Positions 33,876-43,256 of a DNA stretch of 64,000 nucleotides are shown here, piece by piece. Position 1 is the first letter of the stretch. Every line of letters starts with the position of its first letter. Source of the stretch: Paenibacillus brevis (GTDB lineage: Bacteria; Bacillota; Bacilli; Paenibacillales; Paenibacillaceae); NCBI RefSeq assembly GCF_018919145.1, contig NZ_JAHLQJ010000006.1:1-64000 (forward strand), in the 5' to 3' direction. The translations under genes and the position numbers were made by a program. The notes beneath the pieces are model-generated. The model saw only the letters and a program-made list of their open reading frames with translations. It was not told the DNA's origin and ran no database searches.

Positions 33876-34830
33876 ATCCCTGGGCGAAGTGCGCGGAAGC
33901 ATTGTACTGGAAGCGACCCTGGTTATGCCTATGTTCGTGATGGTGCTGTTCTTGTTTATCTATATGATTCAAATGACCCTTGTCGCTACCCAACTGCATG
34001 CTGTGACATCGAATGCGGTCAGACAAGTATCAGCACATATCTATCCGGTCGCGCTTGCAGTTGCTTCTTCCCGGATGGAGGAGGATCAAAGTGTGAGCAC
34101 GAACAAATCGTTATCGCTTGAACGCATCTATGACTTTTCTCTATCAGAATGGTCGTCACAGTATGCCTCCAAGCTGCCTTCTCCGGTATCGGAGTGGGTT
34201 CAGGCAGCTGTGAAGAAGGGCGAAGCCCCCCTTCAAGACCTTAAGGGAAATGCTGCAGAGGCGGTTCTGGACCCTGTTATCAAGCCGCTCCTGAGTCCAT
34301 TTCTGCAGACGGCCTCCTTAAATGAAGACAGATTACATGTAAGCAGAGTTACGATTCCGGACTTGCGGACAGGAAAGACCCCGTACTTTGGGCTGGAGGT
34401 CAGCTATGTGCTGCCGATCAAGGTTCCTTTTACCGGGCAATCGATTCGGATTCAGGCTCGGGCAGAGGAACGGTTGTGGATTGGAGATACAGATGAGCTG
34501 GGTAACAAGAATTCAGATGGCGAGTCAGATACAGGGACTGCGGCCAAGGTACTATCCAAGCCAAATCCGGCTTATGCAGGCCACAGGGCTGAAGTGAAAG
34601 CATTAGTCAAGCCAGGATCGGCTGCAACGATGACTGTTTATTACAAGAGCGGGGTCAGCCAAGCTAAGTATTTAGGGGAAGCCAAGGCAGACGAGGATGG
34701 AATCATTTCATGGAATTGGCTCGTAGGAGGCAATACCACTCCTGGGGAATGGACTTTCGTCATTGCAACAGAAGATGGAGTTCGGACCACAGAGCAGTTC
34801 CATGTCGAGAGCCCACGATCCAAAGAATAG
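33844..34830 (+). CDS. Second TadE-like protein with extra C-terminal domain
   Basis: Protein of 328 aa. The TadE-like segment EVRGSIVLEATLVMPMFVMVLF (split here) lies at about 16-40. A middle domain follows, and the C-terminal part (about 235-328, KALVKPGSAATMTVYYKSG, GGNTTPGEWTFVIATEDG) looks like a beta-sandwich of the kind found in surface proteins. It overlaps the preceding gene by 32 nt. Such a fused adhesive or structural domain is unusual for TadE proteins. It could be a tip or minor pilin. Confidence 0.82.
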   Translation: MRRNKQTFHTRSLGEVRGSIVLEATLVMPMFVMVLFLFIYMIQMTLVATQLHAVTSNAVRQVSAHIYPVALAVASSRMEEDQSVSTNKSLSLERIYDFSLSEWSSQYASKLPSPVSEWVQAAVKKGEAPLQDLKGNAAEAVLDPVIKPLLSPFLQTASLNEDRLHVSRVTIPDLRTGKTPYFGLEVSYVLPIKVPFTGQSIRIQARAEERLWIGDTDELGNKNSDGESDTGTAAKVLSKPNPAYAGHRAEVKALVKPGSAATMTVYYKSGVSQAKYLGEAKADEDGIISWNWLVGGNTTPGEWTFVIATEDGVRTTEQFHVESPRSKE

Positions 34831-34845
34831 GAGGAATGATAGAAT

Positions 34846-35358
34846 ATGAATCTGTCATGGGAATATATCGGATGCTTCATCATGTTAGGAACGGCATTTG
34901 CTACGGACATCAAATCTATGAAAATTCCAAATTGGATTACGATTAGCGGGCTGGTAACAGGCATAGTTGCTCATCTGCTCCAAAATGGTTGGCCCGGAGG
35001 GTGGTTTTCACTCCAAGGAGCTGGGGCAGGCTTCGGCTTGATGCTTCTGATGTATTGGTGCGGAGCGGTCGGCGGAGGAGATGTCAAGCTTTTTGCAGGG
35101 ATTGGCGCTTGGACGGGCACACTGCTTACCCTGCAGATTTTGTTCTATTCTGTGATGGCCGCAGGATTAATCGGTTTGGTTGTCTTGTTGTTTAGAAGAG
35201 AGATGTTTTCCCGGATCAGAGCTCTGTTTGCACGTATCTTTTCTGCCCTTATGCTGCGCAGTATTGATCCTCTTCGGATTGCTGGCAAGAGTCAACTCCG
35301 GATTCCATTCATGCTGGCAGTCCTGCCGGGAGCCATTCTGACCGTTACCTTATATTAG
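34846..35358 (+). CDS. A24 family prepilin peptidase (TadV/CpaA-like)
   Basis: Protein of 170 aa with about six membrane helices. The two catalytic Asp are visible: one in FATDIKSMKIPN (about residue 21) and one in the GxGD-type GGGDVKLF (about residue 76). It lacks the N-methylating domain, as usual for Tad systems. It should process the Flp pilin at 30754 and the TadE-like proteins. Confidence 0.92.
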   Translation: MNLSWEYIGCFIMLGTAFATDIKSMKIPNWITISGLVTGIVAHLLQNGWPGGWFSLQGAGAGFGLMLLMYWCGAVGGGDVKLFAGIGAWTGTLLTLQILFYSVMAAGLIGLVVLLFRREMFSRIRALFARIFSALMLRSIDPLRIAGKSQLRIPFMLAVLPGAILTVTLY

Positions 35359-35379
35359 TAGGATCGAGGTGTATGAACT

Positions 35380-36915
35380 GTGGTACTGCTGACCGACTTT
35401 ACCAGAGATGACGGTATATTTATGCACTTGACCGGCAAGGAGCCTTTGAAGGGAGCACAGATGAATCGTGTTCAACGCATGATGCTGTCTTCTGTGGCAA
35501 TCCCTCATTTGCTTCCGTTTATCGTTCGCGAGGTCGATGATGATGTAAGTCTTCAATATAATATTACAGGCAAAAAGATGCTGTCCCAATGCCTGAGACA
35601 GGACAAGCTGGAATTGACGGAGTTCTACAGTCTCCTGCTGCAAATTGTGACCGTGCTGGAAGAGAGTAGGCAGTATATGCTTTCACCGGATCAGTTTTAT
35701 TTGGACGAGGACTATATTTTTGTGGAAGAGCCTTTATCCTTGGCGGTATTACACTTCACGTATGTGCCTTTGAAGCAGGCGATCAGGGAAGAGCCGCTGC
35801 CCCAGGTGTTTTTAAAGCTGGTTACCAAAATTATGGCATGCGTGGATAATATGAATGGAAACGGTATTCAGAAGCTGCTTCGCTGGTGCTCTGATGATCG
35901 ATTCACCCTGGCAGAGACAAGACAATTGATCAGTAATTTCATAACCGATACGGGCCCGCAGCAGCCCGAGCCCAATAAGATTGAAGCCCAATTCAAGGTT
36001 AAGGAATATGTTAGAACGAATGAAGAACAGGCACAGTCTCCGGTTGTCTCTCCGTCTCCAGAGTGGAGGATGCCCGTGGCGCCACAATGGAAGATGCCGA
36101 AAGCCCCGATGTTTTCCGATGAGGGAGAGGAAGAAGAATACGAGCGGGGGCCGCAATCCTCGTCGGTGAAAACTTATATTGTCCTTGGAACTGTATTGGC
36201 TGCGGCTATGCTTTGGAAATTCGTATATCTGGATCATCCGGGGACCGGATCATTATGGATAAGTCTGCTAGGAACGCTGCTCTTGACAGGGGGAATCCTG
36301 CTAAGCCGAATTGGCTTCAAGCTGCCTCTTCCCAAAATCGGAATACATAAAAACGTAGAACAAGAAGAGCAAGCAGAGCAGAATAACGGCTTGGGTGCAT
36401 ACCGGTATCCACTAGATGAGGATGAATTGTCGCTGCTAAGCAATTGGGTAAGGGATGAAAAGCCGGTCACGGTTCAAGAGGAAGTCCAGGTACGTAAAGA
36501 AATTGAGAAAAATCCTCCGGAGCTCATCGTCCGGCCGCCTCAGACTGTGTTGCTTTCAAGGAGCGGACTGGATAAAGAACATAAGATCGGTGCTGCCGCC
36601 TATTCTCTTGAGCGTACCAGCCGCGGTTCATCAGGAGGTGAGACGATTACGCTGTCCAAGGGAAGCTTCGTCATTGGAAGGTCCGAGGAGATTGCTCAAT
36701 ACATCGATAATACGCCGGGCGTATCACGCGCTCATGTTGAATTGATGGTCAAGACCACAGGCTGTACGCTTAAGGATCTGGGATCAAGGAACGGCACGGT
36801 ACTCGGAGAGGAGCTAATGGCCCCCTATAAGGAGTACCCTCTGAGCCCCGGCGATACGTTCTCGATTGCGGGGAGCAAGTACACGCTGTGGATAGATAGT
36901 CTGTATTTCCCCTGA
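35380..36915 (+). CDS. DUF6382/FHA domain protein at the end of the Tad operon
   Basis: Protein of 511 aa. The N-terminal region (about 1-190) resembles DUF6382, a domain that often precedes FHA in Bacillota. A linker with EWRMPVAPQWKMPKAP follows, then two membrane helices (about 268-310). The C-terminal FHA domain (about 415-505) has all key motifs: GRS, SRAH, GSRNGT. FHA domains bind phosphothreonine, so Ser/Thr phosphorylation may regulate the pilus. The start is GTG 35380 after GAGGTG. The segment 36025-36888 is repeated almost exactly at 40833-41696. After its stop, 36916-37392 has only broken frames (for example FLEIDQHGITTRDKNDGKTI). Confidence 0.9.
   Translation: MVLLTDFTRDDGIFMHLTGKEPLKGAQMNRVQRMMLSSVAIPHLLPFIVREVDDDVSLQYNITGKKMLSQCLRQDKLELTEFYSLLLQIVTVLEESRQYMLSPDQFYLDEDYIFVEEPLSLAVLHFTYVPLKQAIREEPLPQVFLKLVTKIMACVDNMNGNGIQKLLRWCSDDRFTLAETRQLISNFITDTGPQQPEPNKIEAQFKVKEYVRTNEEQAQSPVVSPSPEWRMPVAPQWKMPKAPMFSDEGEEEEYERGPQSSSVKTYIVLGTVLAAAMLWKFVYLDHPGTGSLWISLLGTLLLTGGILLSRIGFKLPLPKIGIHKNVEQEEQAEQNNGLGAYRYPLDEDELSLLSNWVRDEKPVTVQEEVQVRKEIEKNPPELIVRPPQTVLLSRSGLDKEHKIGAAAYSLERTSRGSSGGETITLSKGSFVIGRSEEIAQYIDNTPGVSRAHVELMVKTTGCTLKDLGSRNGTVLGEELMAPYKEYPLSPGDTFSIAGSKYTLWIDSLYFP
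36025..36888 (+). repeat. 864-bp direct repeat, original copy (3' part of the FHA gene)
   Basis: It matches 40833-41696 over its full length with only three base differences that I can see (T/C near 36045 and two near 36846-36848). It begins at GAACAGGCACAG and ends at ACACGCTG. Confidence 0.95.
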
Positions 36916-37392
36916 CAAATTGAAAGCGTAAATAATGAAAGAATTGCGATCGCAACTTCTCAAGTAAAATGATCAAATGTGATCGTTTCTAAAAGTAGGT
37001 ACTAAGATTATTCACATGATTCTGATAGAGTAGGAGGTGCTGATAACCAAACCAGCTCACAACTTCTTATAGAAAACGAATAAACATATGTGGACGAAAA
37101 AAGACAATAAGATTCTAAGTCGTTCCTCGAGATTGATCAGCATGGAATTACTACAAGGGATAAGAATGACGGCAAAACAATTAAAGCCACTAATCAAGAA
37201 ATCCGAGCCGCGGGAATGCAAGCTTAAAAAAGGATTTCTCCGAAATGGATAATCCCCTATAACACAATCAAAAACGAAAATTAAATTTGTAGCAAACTCA
37301 ATTTGCTCATCGCATAAAGTATATAGAAAAAGGAAGATGATTCTTGTGCAATAAGGATACCGTAATGTACATGTTCAAAAGCTGACCATATG

Positions 37393-37579
37393 GTCCCACG
37401 AAAAGTCAATCAAGCAGAAGAGCAATATTCGTATGGTTAAAGTGAAGCAGAAAATCTCTGGGACCTTTCGCACTTGGGAAGGGGGCAGCTTCATTTCAAC
37501 TCTCTGTAAACAGAATCTCCCCATCTTATCTTCCCTAACGTCTGCTTTGCAGCATCAATTTCATTTTGCTATTCAATGA
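37393..37579 (+). pseudogene. IS66-family transposase fragment (C-terminal end)
   Basis: The frame reads NQAEE, then after a one-base shift IRMVKVKQKISGTFRTWEGG, then KQNLPILSSLTSALQHQF before a stop. The NNQAERDIRMVKVKQKISG block and the LTSALQ tail are hallmarks of IS66 transposases. Only the last ~60 codons remain and are frameshifted. The rest of 36916-37720 shows no intact gene. Confidence 0.8.
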
Positions 37580-37726
37580 TGACCTAAGTAGTAACAAGCT
37601 TAAGCACGAGTAGGACGTAGTTACATCCTCGGAGCTGTATGATATGCGACTACAAAGAGCGAGGGTCATATTTGATGAAGATTTTAAATAAATAATGAAG
37701 ATAACCGAAGAGTACAACAGAAAATG

Positions 37727-37769
37727 AAAAAGAAGACAACTCAGACCGATCAGGTATGAGTGTCTTCTT
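37727..37769 (-). terminator. Terminator of the minus-strand secreted protein gene
   Basis: Stem AGAAGACAACTCA (37731-37743) with TGAGTGTCTTCTT (37757-37769). The A-rich left flank gives T-rich sequence on the minus strand, 49 nt past the gene's stop. Confidence 0.75.
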
Positions 37770-37817
37770 ATGATTAGACCTTACTCTTCATTAAAAACCA
37801 AGTAATTCAGTAAAAGA

Positions 37818-38642
37818 TTACAATGAGCCCTCTACAACGCTTCGAATACTGTATTTTACATCTCTACTAGAAAGGCCATCCCATCTAAGCTCAGTGGTAA
37901 TGCCAATTGTTTTACTGTAAGTTATTTCTTTTATTATTCCTGTAATAGTATACTCTCCAGAACTTTTAACATTTTTTGAATTATTTGTAATAACACTTGA
38001 GGATTGAGACTCAATCTTTCCTGGGAACCATGCATTTGTACCAACAGTGCTTGTGCTAGTAATTTCAATATCACTCATAGAAATTTTTCCTTTAGTAACT
38101 AAATGAAGCTCCTGGGTCTTCCATACACCCCAAAAGTCATGTCTAGCGTCGTTTGTAAAGTTATGCCCCGAGGGATTAGTATATTTTTGCCACCCTGTAT
38201 CCTGAAGTATATCCATCAATCGGATATCGTCAGTAATAGGTTGGGGCTTAATTTCAACGCCTTCATCATTTTTCAAAGATTGATGTTGAATAATAAAACT
38301 TCCATCAGGCATTCTTGTTACTCTATTTCCCTCAACAGTATATGTGTGAACATTATCAACATGATTATTGATCTGTTCATTGTTATAAATGTCCAATTTG
38401 CTGAGATATTCAATATAAAGCTCAGGGTTTTGTTCAAAAATCTCTTTGTATTTCTTTACCAAAGGCAGTGATTCAACTGCATCTTCTTTACCTTGAATGA
38501 CAAGGTCATATGTTTGTGAATGTAATAATTTTATTTCTTCATCATTAATCTGTGATTGTGGAGACGGATTTGCAAAAATTGATGGGGACATTACTAGTGA
38601 TAAAGAGATTACGACGATGAAAGTGCTTAAAATTCTTTTCAA
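37818..38642 (-). CDS. Secreted protein of unknown function (274 aa)
   Basis: A Sec signal peptide of about 25 residues (cleavage near IFA-NP) predicts export. The mature part has an acidic helical N-terminal region (LVKKYKEIFEQNPELYIEYL) and a beta-rich C-terminal domain (about 150-274, KYTNPSGHNFTNDARHDFWG, GKISMSDIEITSTSTVGTNAWF). No Cys. I do not recognise the family. GGAGGGAA precedes the ATG, and a TTGAAA/TAAAAT promoter-like pair lies in the AT-rich upstream DNA. It is the only intact gene within the scar region and is AT-rich, so it probably arrived by transfer. Confidence 0.75.
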   Translation of the reverse strand: MKRILSTFIVVISLSLVMSPSIFANPSPQSQINDEEIKLLHSQTYDLVIQGKEDAVESLPLVKKYKEIFEQNPELYIEYLSKLDIYNNEQINNHVDNVHTYTVEGNRVTRMPDGSFIIQHQSLKNDEGVEIKPQPITDDIRLMDILQDTGWQKYTNPSGHNFTNDARHDFWGVWKTQELHLVTKGKISMSDIEITSTSTVGTNAWFPGKIESQSSSVITNNSKNVKSSGEYTITGIIKEITYSKTIGITTELRWDGLSSRDVKYSIRSVVEGSL

Positions 38643-39790
38643 GGATAATTCCCTCCAATTATATTTTTTTCCTTACATTACCATTTTATACTATAATATA
38701 TTTTTTTTCAACCATTTCACTTGTGATAATTTGGTTTTATGGAAAGGCTCATTCTAAAACTTAGCGTTTGAACTTTTAGACTCCGAAAATGTAGTCGATT
38801 ATATTCAATTAAAATACCAGCTTTGTAGCACTTCCTATTACGAGTAAAGTAGTAAAAATGCTGGTAAGCCTAAATACGATTGTGCCGCCCTTCTAAGGTT
38901 CCGTTGGTCAATGACAATGATGGTAATTTACGATCTTAATCTGCCAATTGTGCATTGTTTTCAAGGTGTTTTGCTATGCTCTAATGGTCTATTTTCTCGC
39001 TTTGCTTGAGCCAGTGAGTAATCTCGGACAGGCAATGCATATATTCGATGAACAGTCATATCACCGATAAAAGTTTCCTTCTATTTTTATGCACTTCAAT
39101 TACAGCTAGAGAAGGTGAACAGTGTTAACTCAGCTCTGTTCTTTCAGGTAGGCAGTCGGCGAGGGGATTCAGCAGTTGATGATTCTTTCAAGGTCACCTT
39201 TGCCCTTAAGATATGGGCTGCTGAACCGACGTACAGACTTTCTGGACACTTGCAATGACATAACTATTAACATGGAATTGATTCGCAATATGAACTTGCT
39301 CTAAAATCATTTTCTGCTCCAGGCATGACGCCTGCCCCCAACTAATCACAACTGTTTTGGGTTTCAGCACCAGATAGATAGTCGGTATGCTGTCGAGCTT
39401 AGGCAAGCAGGTCTTTGAACTTGCGGAAAATCAGTAAATTTCAGCATCGCTTCGCTCCAGAGATTGTTTGTTCATCCGTTCTAAAGTAATATGCAGTTCT
39501 CCAACTTCTCGCTATGCGTCCGCTTTGACTTAGAAACTTACTGACCAATCTCCCTGGTGCGGCTGGCTTCCACCCATTCAAAAGGTGAAACGGAAGGCAG
39601 CCAATTTATGGAGACTGGAACTGAATTGAGCTTCGTGAGTAGTCGGCAAGGAAAGGATAGTTCCCTACGTGAAAGACCCAGAACTTGCAGGAGGAGTATA
39701 CCGAACGAATGAAGAAGACACAGACGACAAGTTCATTCATTAATCAACAAGAGGTATCACTGAGCAAACTTGGAAATGGAGTGAGAATCG

Positions 39791-40555
39791 GTGAGAGCAA
39801 ACGGAGGAATCGACAAAGTTGCTATCCCGAAATTCCAAGAAGTAGCAGAAGATGAACGTGAACGATTGCACGAAGTACTGAAAGAGGGCACGTATAGACC
39901 GATGACAGTCAGACGAAACCTCTTATTCCTAAGGAAGGGGAAACCCCGATAGAAACGTCCGCTCGGTACCCCGGCTATCCGGAAAGGGTTGTCAGCAAAC
40001 GCTTAAAAATAGGATTGAACCGAGTAAAACCAGATTAATCGAGTTTGGAAGATTTGCGAGCAAACATAGCCAAAGAAAATGGAAGAAGCCGGATCGCCCT
40101 ATTACTGAATGCGCAGCAAACCGGCAAGGGAATTTCATGGTTGGGATAAAGACAGAGAAGAATTGACTGAAGCAAAGTATAGGAAACATGCCGGAATCCA
40201 TTGAGAAGAATGCACCATGAACTGCTTAAGGTCCAGACAAAGAGGATGAACCGAATATTGTAAGGACATTATGCCTATTATGGAATGGCAGGCAACATGA
40301 GGTATCTGAGCAAGTCTACGCTACAGCTGTCACCTACTTGGAGGAAAGTGCTCAGAAGACGAAGCTGAAAGAGCTAAGTAACCTAGAAAAAATACCAGCG
40401 ATTGTGTTCAGTGTTTCCACTAATACGACCGAAAATCTTCATCCCATAACAACCGATTGGAGACAAACGCGATGCCTAAAGCCAGTTCTGAGGATCCCGG
40501 CGCGGGAAACCACCACGCAGGGTTCTGTGGGGATTTGGGTTACAAGTTGGTGATC
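39791..40555 (+). pseudogene. Group II intron reverse transcriptase/maturase remnant
   Basis: Pieces in changing frames: VRANGGIDKVAI and LHEVLKEGTYRP (RT domain 0-1), KRPLGTPAIRKGL (the RPLGIPT block), then KTRLIEFGRFAS and NRQGNFMVGIKTEK (domain X/maturase), GHYAYYGMAGNMRYLS, and IPARETTTQGSVG (C-terminal end). The stretch between RPLGTP and KTRLIEFGRFA is missing, so RT blocks with the catalytic YADD are deleted. The flanking 38643-39790 shows no intact gene; a frame around 39206-39406 (minus) is broken and unassigned. Confidence 0.85.
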
Positions 40556-40615
40556 CTTCTACCCGGAGGGCTGGGATCCACCCAGCCTTTCTCTCTAGGG
40601 AGGTTTGTCCCAGCC

Positions 40616-40720
40616 TCATTTTCTCTTTTTTCTTTTGATAATTAACGTACATAGGGCGATTATAATCCCTAATATCACCAATTGTAGCACGACATTTTGC
40701 CAAATAATAGTGATATCAAT
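40616..40720 (-). other. Candidate small hydrophobic peptide with non-ATG start
   Basis: On the minus strand AGGAGG is followed by a frame encoding ITIIWQNVVLQLVILGIIIA then LCTLIIKRKKRK: one membrane helix plus a basic end. There is no ATG/GTG/TTG in frame; ATC 40714 would be at 7-nt spacing and ATT 40720 touches the site. It may be a gene that lost its start by mutation, or use a rare start. It resembles small membrane peptides such as holin-like or type I toxins in form only. Confidence 0.3.
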
Positions 40721-40754
40721 CCCTCCTATTATAATTTATTAAATGTTACCATAA

Positions 40755-41708
40755 ATGATATTTTTATTCAAAAGACTAAGAACTTATTTGCTTTTAAATG
40801 ATAGTTATATATCTTCTTTGGCTCGGGCTGCTGAACAGGCACAGTCTCCGGCTGTCTCTCCGTCTCCAGAGTGGAGGATGCCCGTGGCGCCACAATGGAA
40901 GATGCCGAAAGCCCCGATGTTTTCCGATGAGGGAGAGGAAGAAGAATACGAGCGGGGGCCGCAATCCTCGTCGGTGAAAACTTATATTGTCCTTGGAACT
41001 GTATTGGCTGCGGCTATGCTTTGGAAATTCGTATATCTGGATCATCCGGGGACCGGATCATTATGGATAAGTCTGCTAGGAACGCTGCTCTTGACAGGGG
41101 GAATCCTGCTAAGCCGAATTGGCTTCAAGCTGCCTCTTCCCAAAATCGGAATACATAAAAACGTAGAACAAGAAGAGCAAGCAGAGCAGAATAACGGCTT
41201 GGGTGCATACCGGTATCCACTAGATGAGGATGAATTGTCGCTGCTAAGCAATTGGGTAAGGGATGAAAAGCCGGTCACGGTTCAAGAGGAAGTCCAGGTA
41301 CGTAAAGAAATTGAGAAAAATCCTCCGGAGCTCATCGTCCGGCCGCCTCAGACTGTGTTGCTTTCAAGGAGCGGACTGGATAAAGAACATAAGATCGGTG
41401 CTGCCGCCTATTCTCTTGAGCGTACCAGCCGCGGTTCATCAGGAGGTGAGACGATTACGCTGTCCAAGGGAAGCTTCGTCATTGGAAGGTCCGAGGAGAT
41501 TGCTCAATACATCGATAATACGCCGGGCGTATCACGCGCTCATGTTGAATTGATGGTCAAGACCACAGGCTGTACGCTTAAGGATCTGGGATCAAGGAAC
41601 GGCACGGTACTCGGAGAGGAGCTAATGGCCCCCTATAAGGAGTACCCTCTGAGTCCTGGCGATACGTTCTCGATTGCGGGGAGCAAGTACACGCTGCTAA
41701 TAGCGTAA
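40755..41708 (+). pseudogene. Truncated duplicate of the FHA protein gene
   Basis: Open frame of 317 aa. Its first ~27 codons are unrelated AT-rich sequence; the rest is the two membrane helices and the FHA domain of the gene at 35380, lacking the DUF6382 region. The frame ends LLIA instead of LWIDSLYFP. It keeps GRS, SRAH and GSRNGT, so an expressed product could still bind phosphothreonine, but no clear ribosome site precedes the ATG. Confidence 0.85.
40833..41696 (+). repeat. 864-bp direct repeat, second copy
   Basis: Near-identical to 36025-36888. Just before it, 40820-40833 (GGCTCGGGCTGCTG) is the reverse complement of 35959-35972, which lies 53 nt upstream of the original copy. Confidence 0.95.
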
Positions 41709-41796
41709 CGGAATATGATTCTATTAAGCATGGATAATCCATGTTGGGGCGCCTTATTTCCTGTATTTGCAGTCCAAATCAAAAATTTAATTCCGC

Positions 41797-41837
41797 AAAA
41801 AAAGGCCTTATCTCCGCTGCATCGCGGGAATAAGGCC
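41797..41837 (-). terminator. Terminator of the SLH protein gene
   Basis: GGCCTTA (41804-41810) pairs with TAAGGCC (41831-41837), with an inner CCGC/GCGG stem. The A-run 41797-41803 makes a T-tract on the minus strand. Confidence 0.9.
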
Positions 41838-41877
41838 CTTTATAAATACAAAATGATTAGAATATCGGTCAGAAGCT

Positions 41878-43095
41878 TTATTCAAAAAGCCACTCATCGT
41901 AATATTCCGAATAGTCAAAATCCGGGTCTCCGACAAAAATCATGACCGGATAATACCCGTCTTCGTCAAGCTGCTCGGGAAAGCGAGCTTTGCCTTCGAC
42001 ATCGATAAACCCGGCACCGCGTGCGCTTAAGGTGATCGTGGAGTTATTGCTGAATTGCTCGTAGGTGTATTTAGTCGTCTCTCCATTGATCGTGACGAAT
42101 ACATCCATGGGATAATTGGATTGAATCCGAATTCTCACATGTTCAAGCTTGGTTCCGGGATGCTTCGCCCACTCAGGCGATTCCGCCAAAACAATGGTCT
42201 CATAAATAGCGTTGGATTGGAGGGTGCCGCCAAAGCCGTTTTCTCCTCCCGGACGCAGGTATGAACCCGAAAGGGCTTCTTCTTCCTTATCCCCGATATA
42301 TGCGTAATCTTCTCCAACCACGGTCAGCATGCGATTCAGAATCGTTACGATTTCTGCACGGCTAACAGGTTTATTTGGGTAAAAATAACCGTTTGAATTA
42401 GGGGTAATAATGCCATGCTTTACGAATCGGTACAGTGCAGATGCTTTTGAATAGTCCAGCTCGGTGGCCCAGTCCGTGTCGGTATTATTTCCTGTCATGT
42501 CCATCTTCGGACTCATCAGGGACAAGGGCAGATTTTTTTGCTCATACGCATCGTAGGACGCATATTTCGTTACTGGAATATCTTTAATAGCTGATAGCTG
42601 ATTCGATACCTCCGGTGCAGAAAGTAAATCGAAATTCAGACCATCCATCCGTGTGAACAGCGCGTCTAATGTCATCATTACTTCCCAACGGGTCATTTGT
42701 TTGTCCGGCTTGTAGGCATATTCCAAATCGCTGTTGAAATCCTGCTCATCGGCGGCGTAAATCGGCCAAGTCGTACTGTACAGCTCGGAAAATTCCTTGC
42801 TGGCCCAATGATTCTCGGGCACACCGGAGATGGCCTGAGGATCGGGATGATGCAGCAGAGGGAAGAGGCGGTATACCATGACCGTAAATTGGGCCTTGGT
42901 AACAGACATGGCGGGACGGAAAGTACCGTCAGGATAACCTGTTAGTACGCCGCGTTCGTTCATGACATCAATCGATGGTTTGGCCCAATTATAACTTGCA
43001 TTCCCATCGACATCCTTAAAGCCCGCAAATGCTGGCGTTACCAAAGCCACAGAAAGAAAAATAGAAGCCATGGAGGTCAGAAGCAGCTTTCTCAT
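41878..43095 (-). CDS. S-layer homology (SLH) domain surface protein
   Basis: Protein of 405 aa. Signal peptide (about 1-24, cleavage near AFA-GF). SLH modules at about 25-80 (FKDVDGNASYNWAKPSIDVM, GVLTGYPDGTFRP) and about 240-290 (HGIITPNSNGYFYPNKPVSRAE), with a diverged one between (about 95-170). SLH domains bind pyruvylated cell-wall polymer. The C-terminal 110 residues form a distinct beta-rich domain (HVRIRIQSNYPMDVFVTING) with an acidic end. Single-gene unit with its own terminator. It may be a wall-bound protein with a small extracellular activity; no enzyme motif is seen. Confidence 0.9.
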   Translation of the reverse strand: MRKLLLTSMASIFLSVALVTPAFAGFKDVDGNASYNWAKPSIDVMNERGVLTGYPDGTFRPAMSVTKAQFTVMVYRLFPLLHHPDPQAISGVPENHWASKEFSELYSTTWPIYAADEQDFNSDLEYAYKPDKQMTRWEVMMTLDALFTRMDGLNFDLLSAPEVSNQLSAIKDIPVTKYASYDAYEQKNLPLSLMSPKMDMTGNNTDTDWATELDYSKASALYRFVKHGIITPNSNGYFYPNKPVSRAEIVTILNRMLTVVGEDYAYIGDKEEEALSGSYLRPGGENGFGGTLQSNAIYETIVLAESPEWAKHPGTKLEHVRIRIQSNYPMDVFVTINGETTKYTYEQFSNNSTITLSARGAGFIDVEGKARFPEQLDEDGYYPVMIFVGDPDFDYSEYYDEWLFE

Positions 43096-43256
43096 AACAA
43101 ACTCCTTTAATTCGTAATGTCTGAATGTAAGTTGGACGAAGAGTTGAAGTTCGTCATCGCTCCAGCCAACCTAGTTTACCAAATTGCGGATAGAGCTTCA
43201 TTGAAATAAATGTAAATTGACTGAATTACATTAACCTGGCTTTGCATGATAATACA

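Noticed and set aside
26604..36915. Tad locus as a new secretion system
   Set aside because: All core parts match the known Gram-positive Tad/Flp pilus layout; only the leader terminator and the added domains are unusual.
40338..40553. Short plus-strand open frame of 71 codons
   Set aside because: It is a shifted frame inside the decayed group II intron maturase, not an independent gene.
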